Of a DNA stretch of 64,000 bases, positions 22,101 through 32,118 are shown in pieces. The notes under the pieces were generated by a model that did not search any database, was not told where the DNA came from, and was given only the letters and a program-made list of their open reading frames with translations. The DNA comes from Zygnema cylindricum (Eukaryota; Streptophyta; Zygnematophyceae; Zygnematales; Zygnemataceae). Each line of letters starts with the position of its first letter. Position 1 is the stretch's first letter. Position numbers and translations under genes: made by a program. The stretch lies in contig JBBHKE010002693.1 in NCBI GenBank assembly GCA_037447655.1, positions 241,718 through 305,717 of the forward strand. The letters run 5' to 3'.

Positions 22101-23938
22101 CAGCAGATTAGAACCCTTGAAGCTGGATATCCTGGGTTTTGCTAAGAATTGCGATTGTGGCTTGAATTACTAAATTATAAGATTTCTAGCTAGATACAGG
22201 TGACTGAAGCTTTAACAAAATACTTAATTGTCGTGTACGATCTATAGGATTTAGACAAATGGGGTATAGTACGTTATTAACAAAGCTCAATCACTAGACA
22301 AAAACAATGGTCACCTTGTGAAGATTTTATAAAACCCGGCTGTTCTGGTTTTTTAATGGGGCACATGTTGTCTATTTTTATGTTTCTCGAATAGGTCAGT
22401 TAAAGATATCTGATGTGAATATGGTCTTGAGGGAATTGCTGCAGGTCCTTCAAGAAGTTCAGGATCAATCAACTGTCAGCGATGTCTTGATTTTTCCTAA
22501 TGGAAATTGGCAACCGGTGCGTAACAAACGGAGTGCATCTCTTGAATGTGAAACTAATAATTCAAAAAAAGCGAAATCAGATTCGGCTGAAGGGGCTGAA
22601 ATAGAAAAGGATCAGAAAAAAGAGGCTGAGAAAGGATCAGTAGGAGGACCTATAGAAGGACAAGATGCAGGGATGGATGCGACGGAACCAGAGATTGTGG
22701 ATCTAAGCGATGTCGTTTCACAACCTGATGATCTTCCATTTGTTGATTTTAAACCATCGGCACAAAATCTCATTGATGCATGCAAGCAAAAAGATAATGA
22801 GTCCGAGAAAAATTGCTCGGGAAATGGAATCCCAACCAACCAATCATCTGGTGCGACTCAAGGGCAGATTCTGGCACTCGCAGCTCCCATAGGTATAGCC
22901 ACTCCTTCAGTGGCAAGAAGTCCATCACCAGCTTTGGTCAAAACGGTAACAAATAGCGTGGTGACAAATAGTAGTCAGAATACTGGAAGCGCACCTGCAG
23001 AAGCTCAAGCTCAGAGTTCACCGTCATCCTCGGCGAATCCTGCGAGGGTAATTCAGACAGGCAACAACAGTAGGGAACAAGGAAATATGGAGGGAGGAGG
23101 TGCACAGAGACAGCAACAAGGGCCTCCTTCAATGCCGATGAATGTAGTTGAACAGCGTGCACACCGGCAATGGCTACTGAACCAGCAAAAATTAGCAGCC
23201 AAGCTTCGTGAACTTGTGAACGTGACGCCTCAACAGTCTCAACAGGTTTTACCACACCCTCCACAACAAGCTTTGGGAAGTGGGTCTCAACAAAGTCAAC
23301 ATTTCGTTTCCCCTCAGTCAATGTTTCGACCTTCATCATCCTTAGGACAGCAATCCGTCATGTCACGTCTTCCGCAGGGTTCAAATCAGAACTTGATGCA
23401 ACAGCAGTACATTCCTTCGACATCCCCAAACTCTTTCCCTTCTCAATCTTTAATGCAACAATATCCCTCGGTGCCATCTCGTCAACCGTCTCCCTCGACT
23501 CCTGAGAATATTGCATCCCGAGCAATGGCTGGTCGGCATCATTCTCTCGGAAATTCCGGTCTTCGAGATAAAATGCAAACTCCAATGACAGGGATTGGAG
23601 GGATGGGACGACGTGGACAGTTAGGAGACTCGGGAGCCTCGGTATCGTCCTCTCTTGGTACTGCACTGGTGACTGGTCCTCAGGTAATGGGCCAAGGCTG
23701 GCCCGTAAGTCAAGGTACTCCCATTATGAGTTACCAGAAATCTATATGGCCTCAACAACATCCTCCTAGTTACAGTACAGTTGGTACTTCGAACTCCCAG
23801 GCTCTCCCTGCAGTTGCCGGTACAACTGCCAGTTTGTCGTCTCTCCAACCTTCGTCCAGTTTTTCTACTGGAGACGGTACTTCCCGTTTATTTTCTTCTC
23901 TGTTACAAGCAAGGGACTTACCACCTCAAAATAAATAG
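13186..23938 (+). CDS. PIAL-like SP-RING E3/E4 SUMO ligase, 16 exons
   Basis: Resembles plant PIAL1/PIAL2, nuclear proteins that extend SUMO chains and act in transcriptional silencing. Exons read by frame, splice sites and family similarity: 13186-13334, 14746-14818, 15391-15459, 16545-16610, 16769-16878, 17356-17448, 17801-17852, 18379-18444, 19185-19252, 19593-19641, 19899-19983, 20081-20135, 21150-21219, 21419-21470, 21794-21910, 22400-23938. The product is about 903 aa. The N-terminal helical domain runs through residue ~120 (GWFTPTETEELL). A PINIT-like region holds DFHVARR, RLFVSR, MVNGKGIAGRT and LGPNLLQVVGEF. The SP-RING lies at about 330-380: CPI, IKTPVKG, C-R-H, C-F-D and CPYC, so all zinc ligands are present. 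The start is the only ATG in the first exon. One oddity is that joining exons 11 and 12 leaves one surplus base (see findings). Family call strong; exons 11-12 uncertain. Confidence 0.85.
13340..13860. repeat. TATG(T)TATTATTGTTACATT repeats in intron 1
   Basis: About ten imperfect copies of a roughly 20-bp unit (TTACATTTATGTATTATTG) at 13376-13580, with two or three more at 13770-13850. It lies inside the first intron of the PIAL-like gene. The purine-rich stretch between them (13590-13765) does not resemble the family's protein, so I treat it as intron. Confidence 0.6.
14537..14784 (+). repeat. 124-bp tandem duplication spanning the intron 1/exon 2 junction
   Basis: Two adjacent, essentially identical 124-bp units (14537-14660 and 14661-14784). 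Each contains the end of intron 1, its TTATTTGTCAG acceptor and the first 39 bp of exon 2. The downstream unit is continuous with the rest of exon 2 and is the functional one. The upstream unit offers a second acceptor before 14622. Confidence 0.9.
15190..15365. repeat. ATACAT-rich stretch in intron 2
   Basis: Low-complexity repeats of ATACAT, TACCAT and ATATAT with several near-copies of CATAATTATTACCATA. Nothing coding. Confidence 0.5.
15940..19440. repeat. Family of small intronic repeats in the PIAL-like gene
   Basis: Related segments lie in intron 3 (about 15940-16225, inverted), intron 8 (about 18540-18715 and 18715-18910) and intron 9 (about 19270-19440). Shared blocks are TTAGTGTTAATAACATTAT, GAGCCACGTTGCAATA or its variants, and ends resembling ACTAACTTTAATCGCGATGG. 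They look like copies of one MITE with Tc1-like ends. They do not overlap any exon. Confidence 0.5.
18055..18220. repeat. Pyrimidine-rich tract in intron 7
   Basis: CT-rich stretch (CTCTCCCTCTCT, TCCCTCCGTTTCCC and similar) within intron 7. It has no coding sense and is probably simple-sequence expansion. Confidence 0.5.
22400..23938 (+). CDS. Last exon of the PIAL-like gene: disordered C-terminal tail
   Basis: A single 1539-bp exon giving about 512 residues to the TAG at 23936-23938. It starts in phase after the acceptor TCAG (22396-22399). The first part continues the family core (VLRELLQVLQEV, DVLIFPNGNWQPV), then a short acidic segment with a VDLSD-like motif (EIVDLSDVVSQ). This resembles the SUMO-interacting hydrophobic-acidic pattern seen in PIAL proteins, but the assignment here is inference. 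The remaining ~400 residues are rich in Ser, Gln, Pro and Gly with polar repeats and no fold that I recognise. Confidence 0.85.
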   Translation, partial: LKISDVNMVLRELLQVLQEVQDQSTVSDVLIFPNGNWQPVRNKRSASLECETNNSKKAKSDSAEGAEIEKDQKKEAEKGSVGGPIEGQDAGMDATEPEIVDLSDVVSQPDDLPFVDFKPSAQNLIDACKQKDNESEKNCSGNGIPTNQSSGATQGQILALAAPIGIATPSVARSPSPALVKTVTNSVVTNSSQNTGSAPAEAQAQSSPSSSANPARVIQTGNNSREQGNMEGGGAQRQQQGPPSMPMNVVEQRAHRQWLLNQQKLAAKLRELVNVTPQQSQQVLPHPPQQALGSGSQQSQHFVSPQSMFRPSSSLGQQSVMSRLPQGSNQNLMQQQYIPSTSPNSFPSQSLMQQYPSVPSRQPSPSTPENIASRAMAGRHHSLGNSGLRDKMQTPMTGIGGMGRRGQLGDSGASVSSSLGTALVTGPQVMGQGWPVSQGTPIMSYQKSIWPQQHPPSYSTVGTSNSQALPAVAGTTASLSSLQPSSSFSTGDGTSRLFSSLLQARDLPPQNK

Positions 23939-24570
23939 CATCTGAGGTCCATTGCATATCTGTACAGCTTTCGTACGACGAGGGTAGTTTGCTATTCTCA
24001 GCCCACTTAAGATTTTTTTAGGGGTTTCAGGGTATTTTTTTAGTACAACCTGTGGCATGTACCTGATGTTTTGGAAATAGGAACTTATAACCGAGTTGAA
24101 GCATAATAAGTTTGACTGTCACACTCCAGTTGTGAACAAGGATCGGATTTTTTTTGTGATGAAACTGCTCAAACCTAAATAACTTCCGACATTAAGTTCA
24201 TTTTAGTAAATGTTATACCCGTTTTTTGTACAGTAACTCGAAGTGTGGTGGACCTTTGTATAAACAAGTATAATGTTGCTAGAGCGTTTAATGGTGTCAT
24301 TAACGCGTTTGCGAAAATACAAAATGAAACATGAAAGTTTGTGATGGTCACAAAGCCTGTTCGCGTTATGAGATTCTGGTAAATTTTGGTTATTCCCGAT
24401 AAAAGTTCTGTCATGAAAGCTGAACAATATAGTAACCATGGTTGTTGAAAGTGTGGTGAAGTACTAGAAAAGGGAGATTTTTGTCGACTGAGTGAGCTTC
24501 AAGTAAATTGTATGAGGTCTTGGAAACCTGACTGCAAGTTATAGTCCGTGCTCCTCTCCGTTGCCAAACC

Positions 24571-24576
24571 AATAAA
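24571..24576 (+). terminator. Possible polyadenylation signal of the PIAL-like gene
   Basis: AATAAA 633 bp after the stop codon. No closer canonical hexamer was found in the 3' flank apart from one overlapping the last codons (about 23929-23934). Plant signals are loose, so the real end may differ. Confidence 0.35.
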
Positions 24577-25319
24577 TGACCATCTCGAACAGTCTATTTG
24601 TCAACTCCAACGAGAGTTCTGACTACAGTTAAAAAAATGTCCAAGTTTAAAACAATTTGTATGCGGTCTTTCGACATAAAACCTGGACTATACGTTATTG
24701 GACGTTTACAGGATGGGGCAACCATATATAGCGTTTCCAATAGTTTTCGCACTTCTGGACTACGGAACCGGTGCATAACCAACAATGCATAACCATCTTC
24801 AGTGATCTGCTTGCTGGAGTCGAACGTTTGCGAGAGCGTGGGTTTTGATTGAACCCACCTCCTATATTCCAGTTGCACTGCGCTTCCAAGTTTCAGCTGG
24901 AATACGAAAACGATTCGTTCGTAAATGAAAGTTATCCGGAAAAAACCATGGTGGAAAATTCAAGAATTTTGCGCAGCTTCATTCACTTCCATTTTTCTCT
25001 TTCCAATGTGACACTTCTAGTTCGTTACATATTGTAACAGTCTTATGGTTTAGTGAACATCAAGAAATGTAACTGCTTTCTCAATTAGAGACGTGAAGGC
25101 TCTACAATTGTCACAATGTTTATTCGAACCCACATGAGGGATACAAAGAGAATATTTTATTGCATTACTGGCGCTGGGTACACCCTTGGAATGCAAAACA
25201 TCGTTGAATAAACATGACAAAAAGTAAAAACTAAAGAAAAACTAAAGCGACAACCTTGAAACCTAATCATTGTGAAAATGAGTGAGGTGGCCCTGATCCA
25301 AAAACAAAAATTACACTAG
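24577..25319. other. Intergenic, no gene seen
   Basis: No coherent reading frame, MITE end or repeat is evident. An AATAAA occurs at about 25206. Confidence 0.4.
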
Positions 25320-25524
25320 CTACACCTTGAATCGTTATTAGCGTATAGAAATTATTAGTGTAAGTAAAAAATTAGCGTCATTCATTCTTATTTAGTGCCA
25401 GGAGACGTGGCAGATTATGGTACACGTCCTTAAATAGTGTAATTTATTATATTTAAGGTATCAATGCCAAAATTTTGGGGTGCCGATATAGCGTACATAA
25501 GGCTAATAACGATCCATGGTGTAA
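25320..25524. mobile_element. Tc1-like MITE relic, ~205 bp
   Basis: Ends CTACACCTTGAATCGTTATTAG and CTAATAACGATCCATGGTGTAA are inverted repeats of the local Tc1-like type. The left flank reads TAG and the right TGT, so the target duplication is decayed. Confidence 0.5.
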
Positions 25525-26818
25525 TGTCCAGATTTAGGAAGCTCTATGCACTAGATGGAGTGGTGGTAAGTCACCAAGTCCTATGTTGCCATCCACCAGC
25601 ATACTTAGCCGAAATAGGCCAAAGGCTTCGGCTTGTTGAAGTCGATGAATATACTTGGCAGTAGAAAGTAGAGAGGGGGGTCATAAGGAGAAGCTTCCAA
25701 ATCCTCTCACTCGAAAAGCTCGGCCAACACAATTTTGTAAGAAGTTGTCGAACGAGGTTGCCAAGGTACAAAAGATATCACGAGCAAATGTTAAGAAACT
25801 ATTGAAGGGTCTCGGTGCATGTAATCTCTTTCTTTGAAAGTTGTTGCATCCCGAGCACGCGACACCAATATCTATGGCGTGCGTGGTGAAAGATGGGATA
25901 CTGTAGGGTCCCATAAGGTTTACACCCCACGTAGTTCTATCTGCACTATGCAAAAACGCCAAATCCACTCAAGGTCTCGAAGACCCTTAGAGGAGGACGT
26001 GGTGGCAATATGTATGACATTGCATGTTTGACTGGATACCATGTTTCATGCCTTACGAGGAGTCTTCCATTTATAACCTTATCGTGTGTAGAATTTCGTT
26101 CTACACCATGTGAGCACAGAGTAAGTGGAATATTTGATGATCTATCAATTGGCCAAAACATAGGTTGGGTGTCCTATGAACGAATGTTGGGGTAAACGGA
26201 GGCTCGAGCGAATGGCAAATTAAAAGTGTGGAGAGGTACAACAAAAGGGTGAGCTTGGTCTTACTTCTCAAATGGCACAAACGAACAAGCAAAGAGAAAA
26301 GATTACTGAAATGGGGAAGGATCTCTCCAAGTGACGTGAACGGAAATGAGAGTGAGAACCGTGATGCGATTATAGATACTACCAAAGCCCAGCTACCACG
26401 GATAATTTTCCGCGTTATTATGGTCGTAGGAGTCTAAGCCCCAGACTTTAGAAGCAACATGCATACAAGTAAGTAATCCTTGAGTCTATATAAAAGCGTC
26501 GGGCCAACAAGATGGTGAAAAGTTGGTGATCATCAAATTCTTTGAGAGAGAAAAGAAAATAAGAGGTGGGCGGTCAGTGCGCCGGCCAAGTATCGCCTAA
26601 ACTCGCTATCCGTTGGTTTGATGTTATCTTGGGAGTGTGAATGGGCCAAAAGTGCACCAGGATTAATCATATTTACACAACCAACGTTTTTTTTTTTTTT
26701 TTTTTGAGTTTGGCAGCGTGAAGGGGATATTTCCGCATTTAACCTTTTGTGCGTACTAGTAAATCAAGAGCCGTTACACGAGCATGGACCGCATCCTATT
26801 TATTTTTCCCGTTTTTTT
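25525..26818. other. Unassigned intergenic DNA with a TATA-like site
   Basis: No recognisable protein. A TATATAAA at 26487-26494, followed by GC-richer sequence and a purine-rich leader, could be a promoter or the remains of an LTR, but no downstream gene was found. A run of about 20 T residues lies near 26686-26705. Confidence 0.3.
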
Positions 26819-26965
26819 GTGCCCGTCGATCGTGACCATTGATCGTGCCCGTTGATCATGCCCGTCAATCTTGACCGTTGATCGTGCCCGTTGATTGTGC
26901 CCATTGATCATGCCCGTCGATCGTGACCTTTGATCGTGCCCCTCGATCGTGCCCGTTATACGCGT
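26819..26965. repeat. Minisatellite, ~13-bp unit TGCCCGTTGATCG
   Basis: About eleven imperfect tandem copies alternating TGCCCGTTGATCG, TGACCGTTGATCG and TGCCCGTCGATCA. Most units keep a GATC core. Confidence 0.8.
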
Positions 26966-27501
26966 ATGGACCGTCCTGTAAAACGAAATGTTTAAGTACT
27001 ATTGTACTATTCTGGACGTCGGTACGGACATTTGTAGACGCGACCCAAAACAACAAAACGATTGACTCAAAATCACGCAAAGAAGTAACGGCACGACATC
27101 GTACTGCTTGAAAAGGACGGTTAGCTTTTGAACTGAGCATTATATGATCGGATGGTCAAGAACGAGGGATAAACGGGGCGGAATATTTCATTGACACGAT
27201 CGAGCACCCAAGATTTGACGCTCAAAAAAGATTTCCCTGATCGTTGACGTCGGCCGAGGGGACAAAGCTACTCGGTCGCAGACGTGGGGCGAGGGACAAA
27301 GCTACTAGTTCTCTGACGTCGGCCGAGGACACGTCGTTTACGGGTGCAGACGAACGGAAAGTCAGCCTATTTAAAGATTTTCAAACGGACAACCAAAGGT
27401 CTATAATTTGTATATGGATAAGCATGCACCGGGACAAGGGGTCACAAGGTGACGTGACGTAGTACTGTAGCGCTCGCGGTACCGGCAAGCTACACGTGTT
27501 G
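26966..27501. other. Intergenic with a short tandem repeat
   Basis: Between about 27245 and 27345 the block GACGTCGGCCGAGG...GACAAAGCTACT occurs about three times in diverged tandem form. No gene is seen. The target duplication of the gypsy element begins at 27502. Confidence 0.4.
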
Positions 27502-27506
27502 CCCTA

Positions 27507-28566
27507 TGTAACTGTAATAGCGGATCTAACTCGTTCGTAAAGGGGTATGAATATAGAGGAATGAATTTGGTGGTCGTCCGCGAAAGAATCCCACGTTTTG
27601 GAGGTGTATTTCAAATGTTATAGCGATTGGTGTATTTAGACAACATCGTATGGTCAAACTAGCAAGTGGGTTTATTCAAACTGGTTAAGGGTCAAAAAAT
27701 AGTCGCGGAAATTCAAGCGTAAGTTTAGAAAAGTACCAAACGAATCAATATGTCATTTAGTACGCACGCTGGTTCGTTTCGTACAATTTTAGTACGAAAC
27801 GTCATTTTCACTTTATAGAATTTCGTAGGAAGTTAGGTTTAGAAAAAAACGAAACGAATCAATATGTCACTTAGTACGCACGGTGGTTCGTTTCGTACAA
27901 TTTTGGTACGAAACATCACTTTCATTTTATGGAATTTCGTAGGAAGTTTCGCGTGCGAAATTTGCGACGCACGTTCGTGCGAAGTCGCGTTTCGTTTGGC
28001 GCGCACTTTTGCACGTAAATGTTACGTAGTGCAACGTAGCGTTTGATTGGTTAGAAATGCTACGTAGTTAGTAAGAGATTTCGCGCGTTTTTGCATTTGG
28101 TCAGTCTGAGTCCTTGCTGATCAATGATTGGCCCAGGTGAAACTTGTTCAACGGAGCGTTGACTCTGGCCTGTCAAGTCCAGGGCGATGATGGATAAATA
28201 GTGAAGTCTAAGAGGAGAGTAGACATCTTTTCTTTTGGAACAGTTTGTGGAAATTCTGACTGTTCTTGATCCTGAGCAAAGAATACCAAATTGGAGCAAT
28301 GGCATTTTTGCACTAAAATCTCTTACAAACTAAGTAGTGTTTTAGTAGTTACGAGATATAATTATTTAAGAGTGGAGAGCAGCGGAAATACCTTAATAAT
28401 AAGGGTTGAGCCACGAGGGCAAGAGACCAAGCTAATGTTATGTGGATAGAAGCTTCTTCTAATTTAAAGTTCATTTCTTTATGTGAGTGTTTTCCAATGT
28501 GTGGAATGTGTGGTTGAAATTGGATGTAGTAATGGGAATTTTTGAGAGGTAGGATATCCTATTATA
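27507..28566 (+). repeat. gypsy 5' LTR with internal duplication
   Basis: About 1060 bp, starting TGTAACTG and ending CCTATTATA (expected ...CA lost). It carries a 114-bp tandem duplication at about 27735-27965 (unit including ATCAATATGTCA and GGTTCGTTTCGTAC). The 3' LTR has only one copy of this unit, which accounts for most of the length difference. Confidence 0.88.
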
Positions 28567-28568
28567 TA

Positions 28569-28580
28569 TGGTATCAGAGC
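28569..28580 (+). promoter_or_regulatory. gypsy primer-binding site
   Basis: TGGTATCAGAGC, two bases after the LTR end. It is complementary to the 3' end of plant initiator tRNA-Met, the standard primer of plant LTR elements, and contrasts with the half-tRNA site of the copia element in this window. Confidence 0.9.
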
Positions 28581-29374
28581 TTTGGTTATAAACCAGGGAG
28601 AAGTTTGCTCACCCGAAAAATCGACTGCCGTGACCAGTGAGGGTGCTCTGACCTGTGTCGGTGAAACCACAATTTGAAGTGGTAGGGGATTAGAGGAAAA
28701 CTAAGTGACCACACTGCCAGCGGCCGCTGGTTAGATGTGGGGCGTGCTTAGGTCCTCCGGACTTAGGCGGGGTGGGCACTGTAGCCACCGCTGAAGCTCA
28801 CTCCAATTACCTAGAGGCCAAACAAACTTGCCTTCTCTTAGCAATGATTCATGTGTAGAGGGAGGGTTTGAAGCCATAAATGGTGAGGATGTGAGGATTA
28901 GAGTGTAAAAGATCCTGATCTAGTGGAAAATGGGAAATTTGCTAATCGAGGAGAAAAAAAGTGGAGTACTTTACTTCTTCAAGAGCAAAGAAGTCCAGAA
29001 ATGACTTAAAACTTTTGAAACCTTTATTTTGTCACCTTTGAGAGCTTTTCATTTTGTTGATGCAAAATTTATGGTTGAACCTTACATTTGGGAGCTTTCA
29101 ATTTTGGTGTTGCAAAATTTAGGGGAAATTCTTACCTTTCTGCATCAATGTTTGGGAAATTGAAAAATTAAATGTACACTAACTTATTTTCAATGTCTTA
29201 TTGATTTCTCAAATTTTGATATTTCCAAAGGATTTGTTAAGGAAAACATGTCTTGGATTCGAGCAACCTGAGGACTTTAAGTCTGCAGCAAATTTCTTTA
29301 GGAAATTATATTCTATCTTTCCTTTTGCTTGAATTTATTGTGTGATAATAGCGCATTCAGCATAGAAACGTGAA

Positions 29375-30620
29375 ATGGAGAATGCTTTTAATGTGCTGAA
29401 GAAGCGTACTGTGAAATTGCTCAAAATATTAAATAATCATGCTGCTGTAGTAGATGAAACAATTTCTGAATTGAAGAGTGAATTGAAAGATGTTAAGGAA
29501 AATAGGAATGTTTCAAATCAGAAATTGGATAAACTAATTAATGTAATTCACTCCAGAAATGATATTAATGACCAAAATGGGGAGAGTAGTTTGAGGAATG
29601 CCAATTTTAGGGAAGATGATCACGATAGACATAAGAAGCTGAGAGATTTGAAATTGTCAATCAGTGAATCACCATCCTTTAACGGTAAGAAGATTGATGA
29701 GTTCGATGCTTGGATTTTTCATATGGAGTATTATTTGGAATCTAGAAATTGTGATCGTGATGATTACACCTCTTTTGATGTTTATTCTCTTAAAGATGAT
29801 GTTCAGATTTAGTATTACACTCAGACAATGTCTAATTTAATTCTTCATAATGCTAATTGGGAAGTTTTTAAAACCGCGATTAAATCGCGTTTCATGTCTG
29901 TCACTTTTAAATCTAGAATGGAAGAAAAGTGGCTCAACTGTGTGAAAGATTTTATTGTGGAATTTGACTCGTCTAGCATTCATGTCATAGGATTGATGAA
30001 ATGGCTACGCTGCATTTCTAGAACTATCCGAATCCTATACTGAAATCAAAAGGGAAACATTAGAAATTTAATAATTTGAAGGAATTGCAAGATAAGCTTT
30101 TGGCATTAGAGGATCAGTTGGGATATAATTGGGAAACTCGATCACTCAGTTGTAACTTGAATAAAGTATCAGAGTGGGGTGAAGAGAAATTTGTGGAAGA
30201 GGGTCTGAATGCGGGTATGGTGAATAGGTAGAATATTTTCAGGGGAAATCAGAGAGGTGGACAGAGTGTTAATGCAAGAAAGAAATTTAACAATAGAGGG
30301 GGATGCATTGTGAGTGTTAAACCAAGCATTAATACTCATAAACCTAATCATACTATACCTACATGCAATATTTGTCAAAAAAGGGGTCATAGGGCATTTG
30401 AGTGTGCACAACTGAAAAAGATTAGTTGTTATAACTGTGGAGAGAAGTGACGTTTCACTAGGGAGTGCACAAAACCAAAAAAGAAAGTCTTTTGTTTCAA
30501 ATGCGGAGGTGCATAACATTACACTAAAGATTGTACAGATGAAGGTTCTTTAAAAACATTTGATGTCAATGAAGGTCTCCGGAAAGATATTGCGTTATGC
30601 CTAGCAGAGCAAGAAGCCTA
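29375..30620 (+). pseudogene. gypsy gag (broken)
   Basis: The frame begins MENAFNVLKKRTVK, with a charged coiled-coil-like N-terminus, then SPSFNGKKIDEFDAWIFHMEYY typical of gypsy gag. A TAG interrupts near 29810 and a frameshift near 30000-30060. Three zinc knuckles follow at about 30365-30530 (C-x2-C-x4-H-x4-C type: CNICQKRGHRAFEC, then two copies that each contain an in-frame stop). The final part is acidic and runs into the protease. Confidence 0.8.
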
Positions 30621-32118
30621 AGAGGTGGGAAACGGAAAGGACTAGCTGAAATTTGTTAGTTGAGTCGACCAAATCTAGAGGTTAACGGGTTAACTCTGGA
30701 GGGCAAATTAATGAGTGGAAAGGCTAGGATAGCTGAATTTATTATGATTCTTACAACACTTCATAGATTGAAAAATCCTTTTGATGAAATTCTTTACAAC
30801 AGACCTATGTTAGGACGGTTAAGTAACGATGACATCAGACACAGTTTGATCAGATTGGATTCTTTAGTGGAAAGAAAATCGTTAAGGGTAATGGTTGATT
30901 CAGGTGCTACACGTAATTTTATTTCACATAAGTTTGTAGAGAAAAACAAAATTCCTATTGTCATAAAGGAAAAGCCTTTACATGTTCAACTGGCAAATGG
31001 TAACAAGTCCACCTTAGACGTACAAACTGACACAATAGAAGTTGATATCCACAGTCATAAAATAAAAGTTGTGTGTGAAACAATGAATTTGGGAAGTGAG
31101 GAACTAATTTTGGGAAAGCTTTGGTTAACTGAACATAATGCTCAAATTTGTTAGGAAATTAACACATTGAAAGTGAAGTCTGAAAATGGTTGGAAGGTTT
31201 TGCAAGCATTCACCTAAAAAATTGTATAGGAATCATATAAATAACATAAACTGATTCTGAGTGGACTGTTTGATTTCTGCTAAGCAGTTTAAAAAACACT
31301 TAAAAAGATAAAACAAATCATGCTTTCTTGTTATTAATAACTAAGGCAGTTACTGATGAAGGGGGGGGGAGAAAATTTTAATATTGATGTTATCCCTAAA
31401 TCACACACCACTAAAACTCTCAAAAAACTAAAATCTGATTTTGTTACCTACATTAATACATCTGATGCTGCTGTTAAAGATTTGATTTTTGAATTTCGAG
31501 ATGTTTTCCGAAGTGATTTACCCTCAGGAAGGCCACCAATCCGAAGATGCGGAACATGTTTTTAACCTTGAACGTGGATGTAATCCTCTTGTCACAAGAA
31601 TTTATAAGCACAGTTTCTTTGAGCAGGAAAAGTTAAAGAAACAAATCAAGAAGCTTTTGGAGAAAAAACATATTCAGCCCAAGAAATCACCATACGGAGC
31701 ACCAATTCTCTTCTTCAAAAAGAACGACGGAACGGAATTTTATCAAAAACTTCAGAATGATCGCCGCACCTTTGACAAATTTACTTCGAGAGAAGGAGAC
31801 GTTTGTGTGTGGAGCCGATCAGGACTGAGCTTTTGAGGAACTAAAAGGGAAGTTAACCTTTGCCCCTACACTGGTGTATCCTGATCCTACTGGAGAATTT
31901 CAAGTTCTGATCACTACATATACATCTGATAAAGGCCTAGGTACAGTGATAAGTCAAAAGTTATGCAAACGTTTTTATCCTATTGCTTTTGAGTCTAGGA
32001 AATTCAATGATGCTGAAAAGAACTATCCAGCACATGAAAAAGAATTACTTGCAATTGTTCATGCATTGGTGAATTAGCATTGTTATTTGCATGATAAAAA
32101 ACTTATGGTCCACAGTGA

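Noticed and set aside
22938-23848. Minus-strand frames of 75-133 codons opposite the last SUMO-ligase exon
   Set aside because: Shadows of the biased, Ser/Gln-rich coding sequence on the plus strand; none resembles a known protein.
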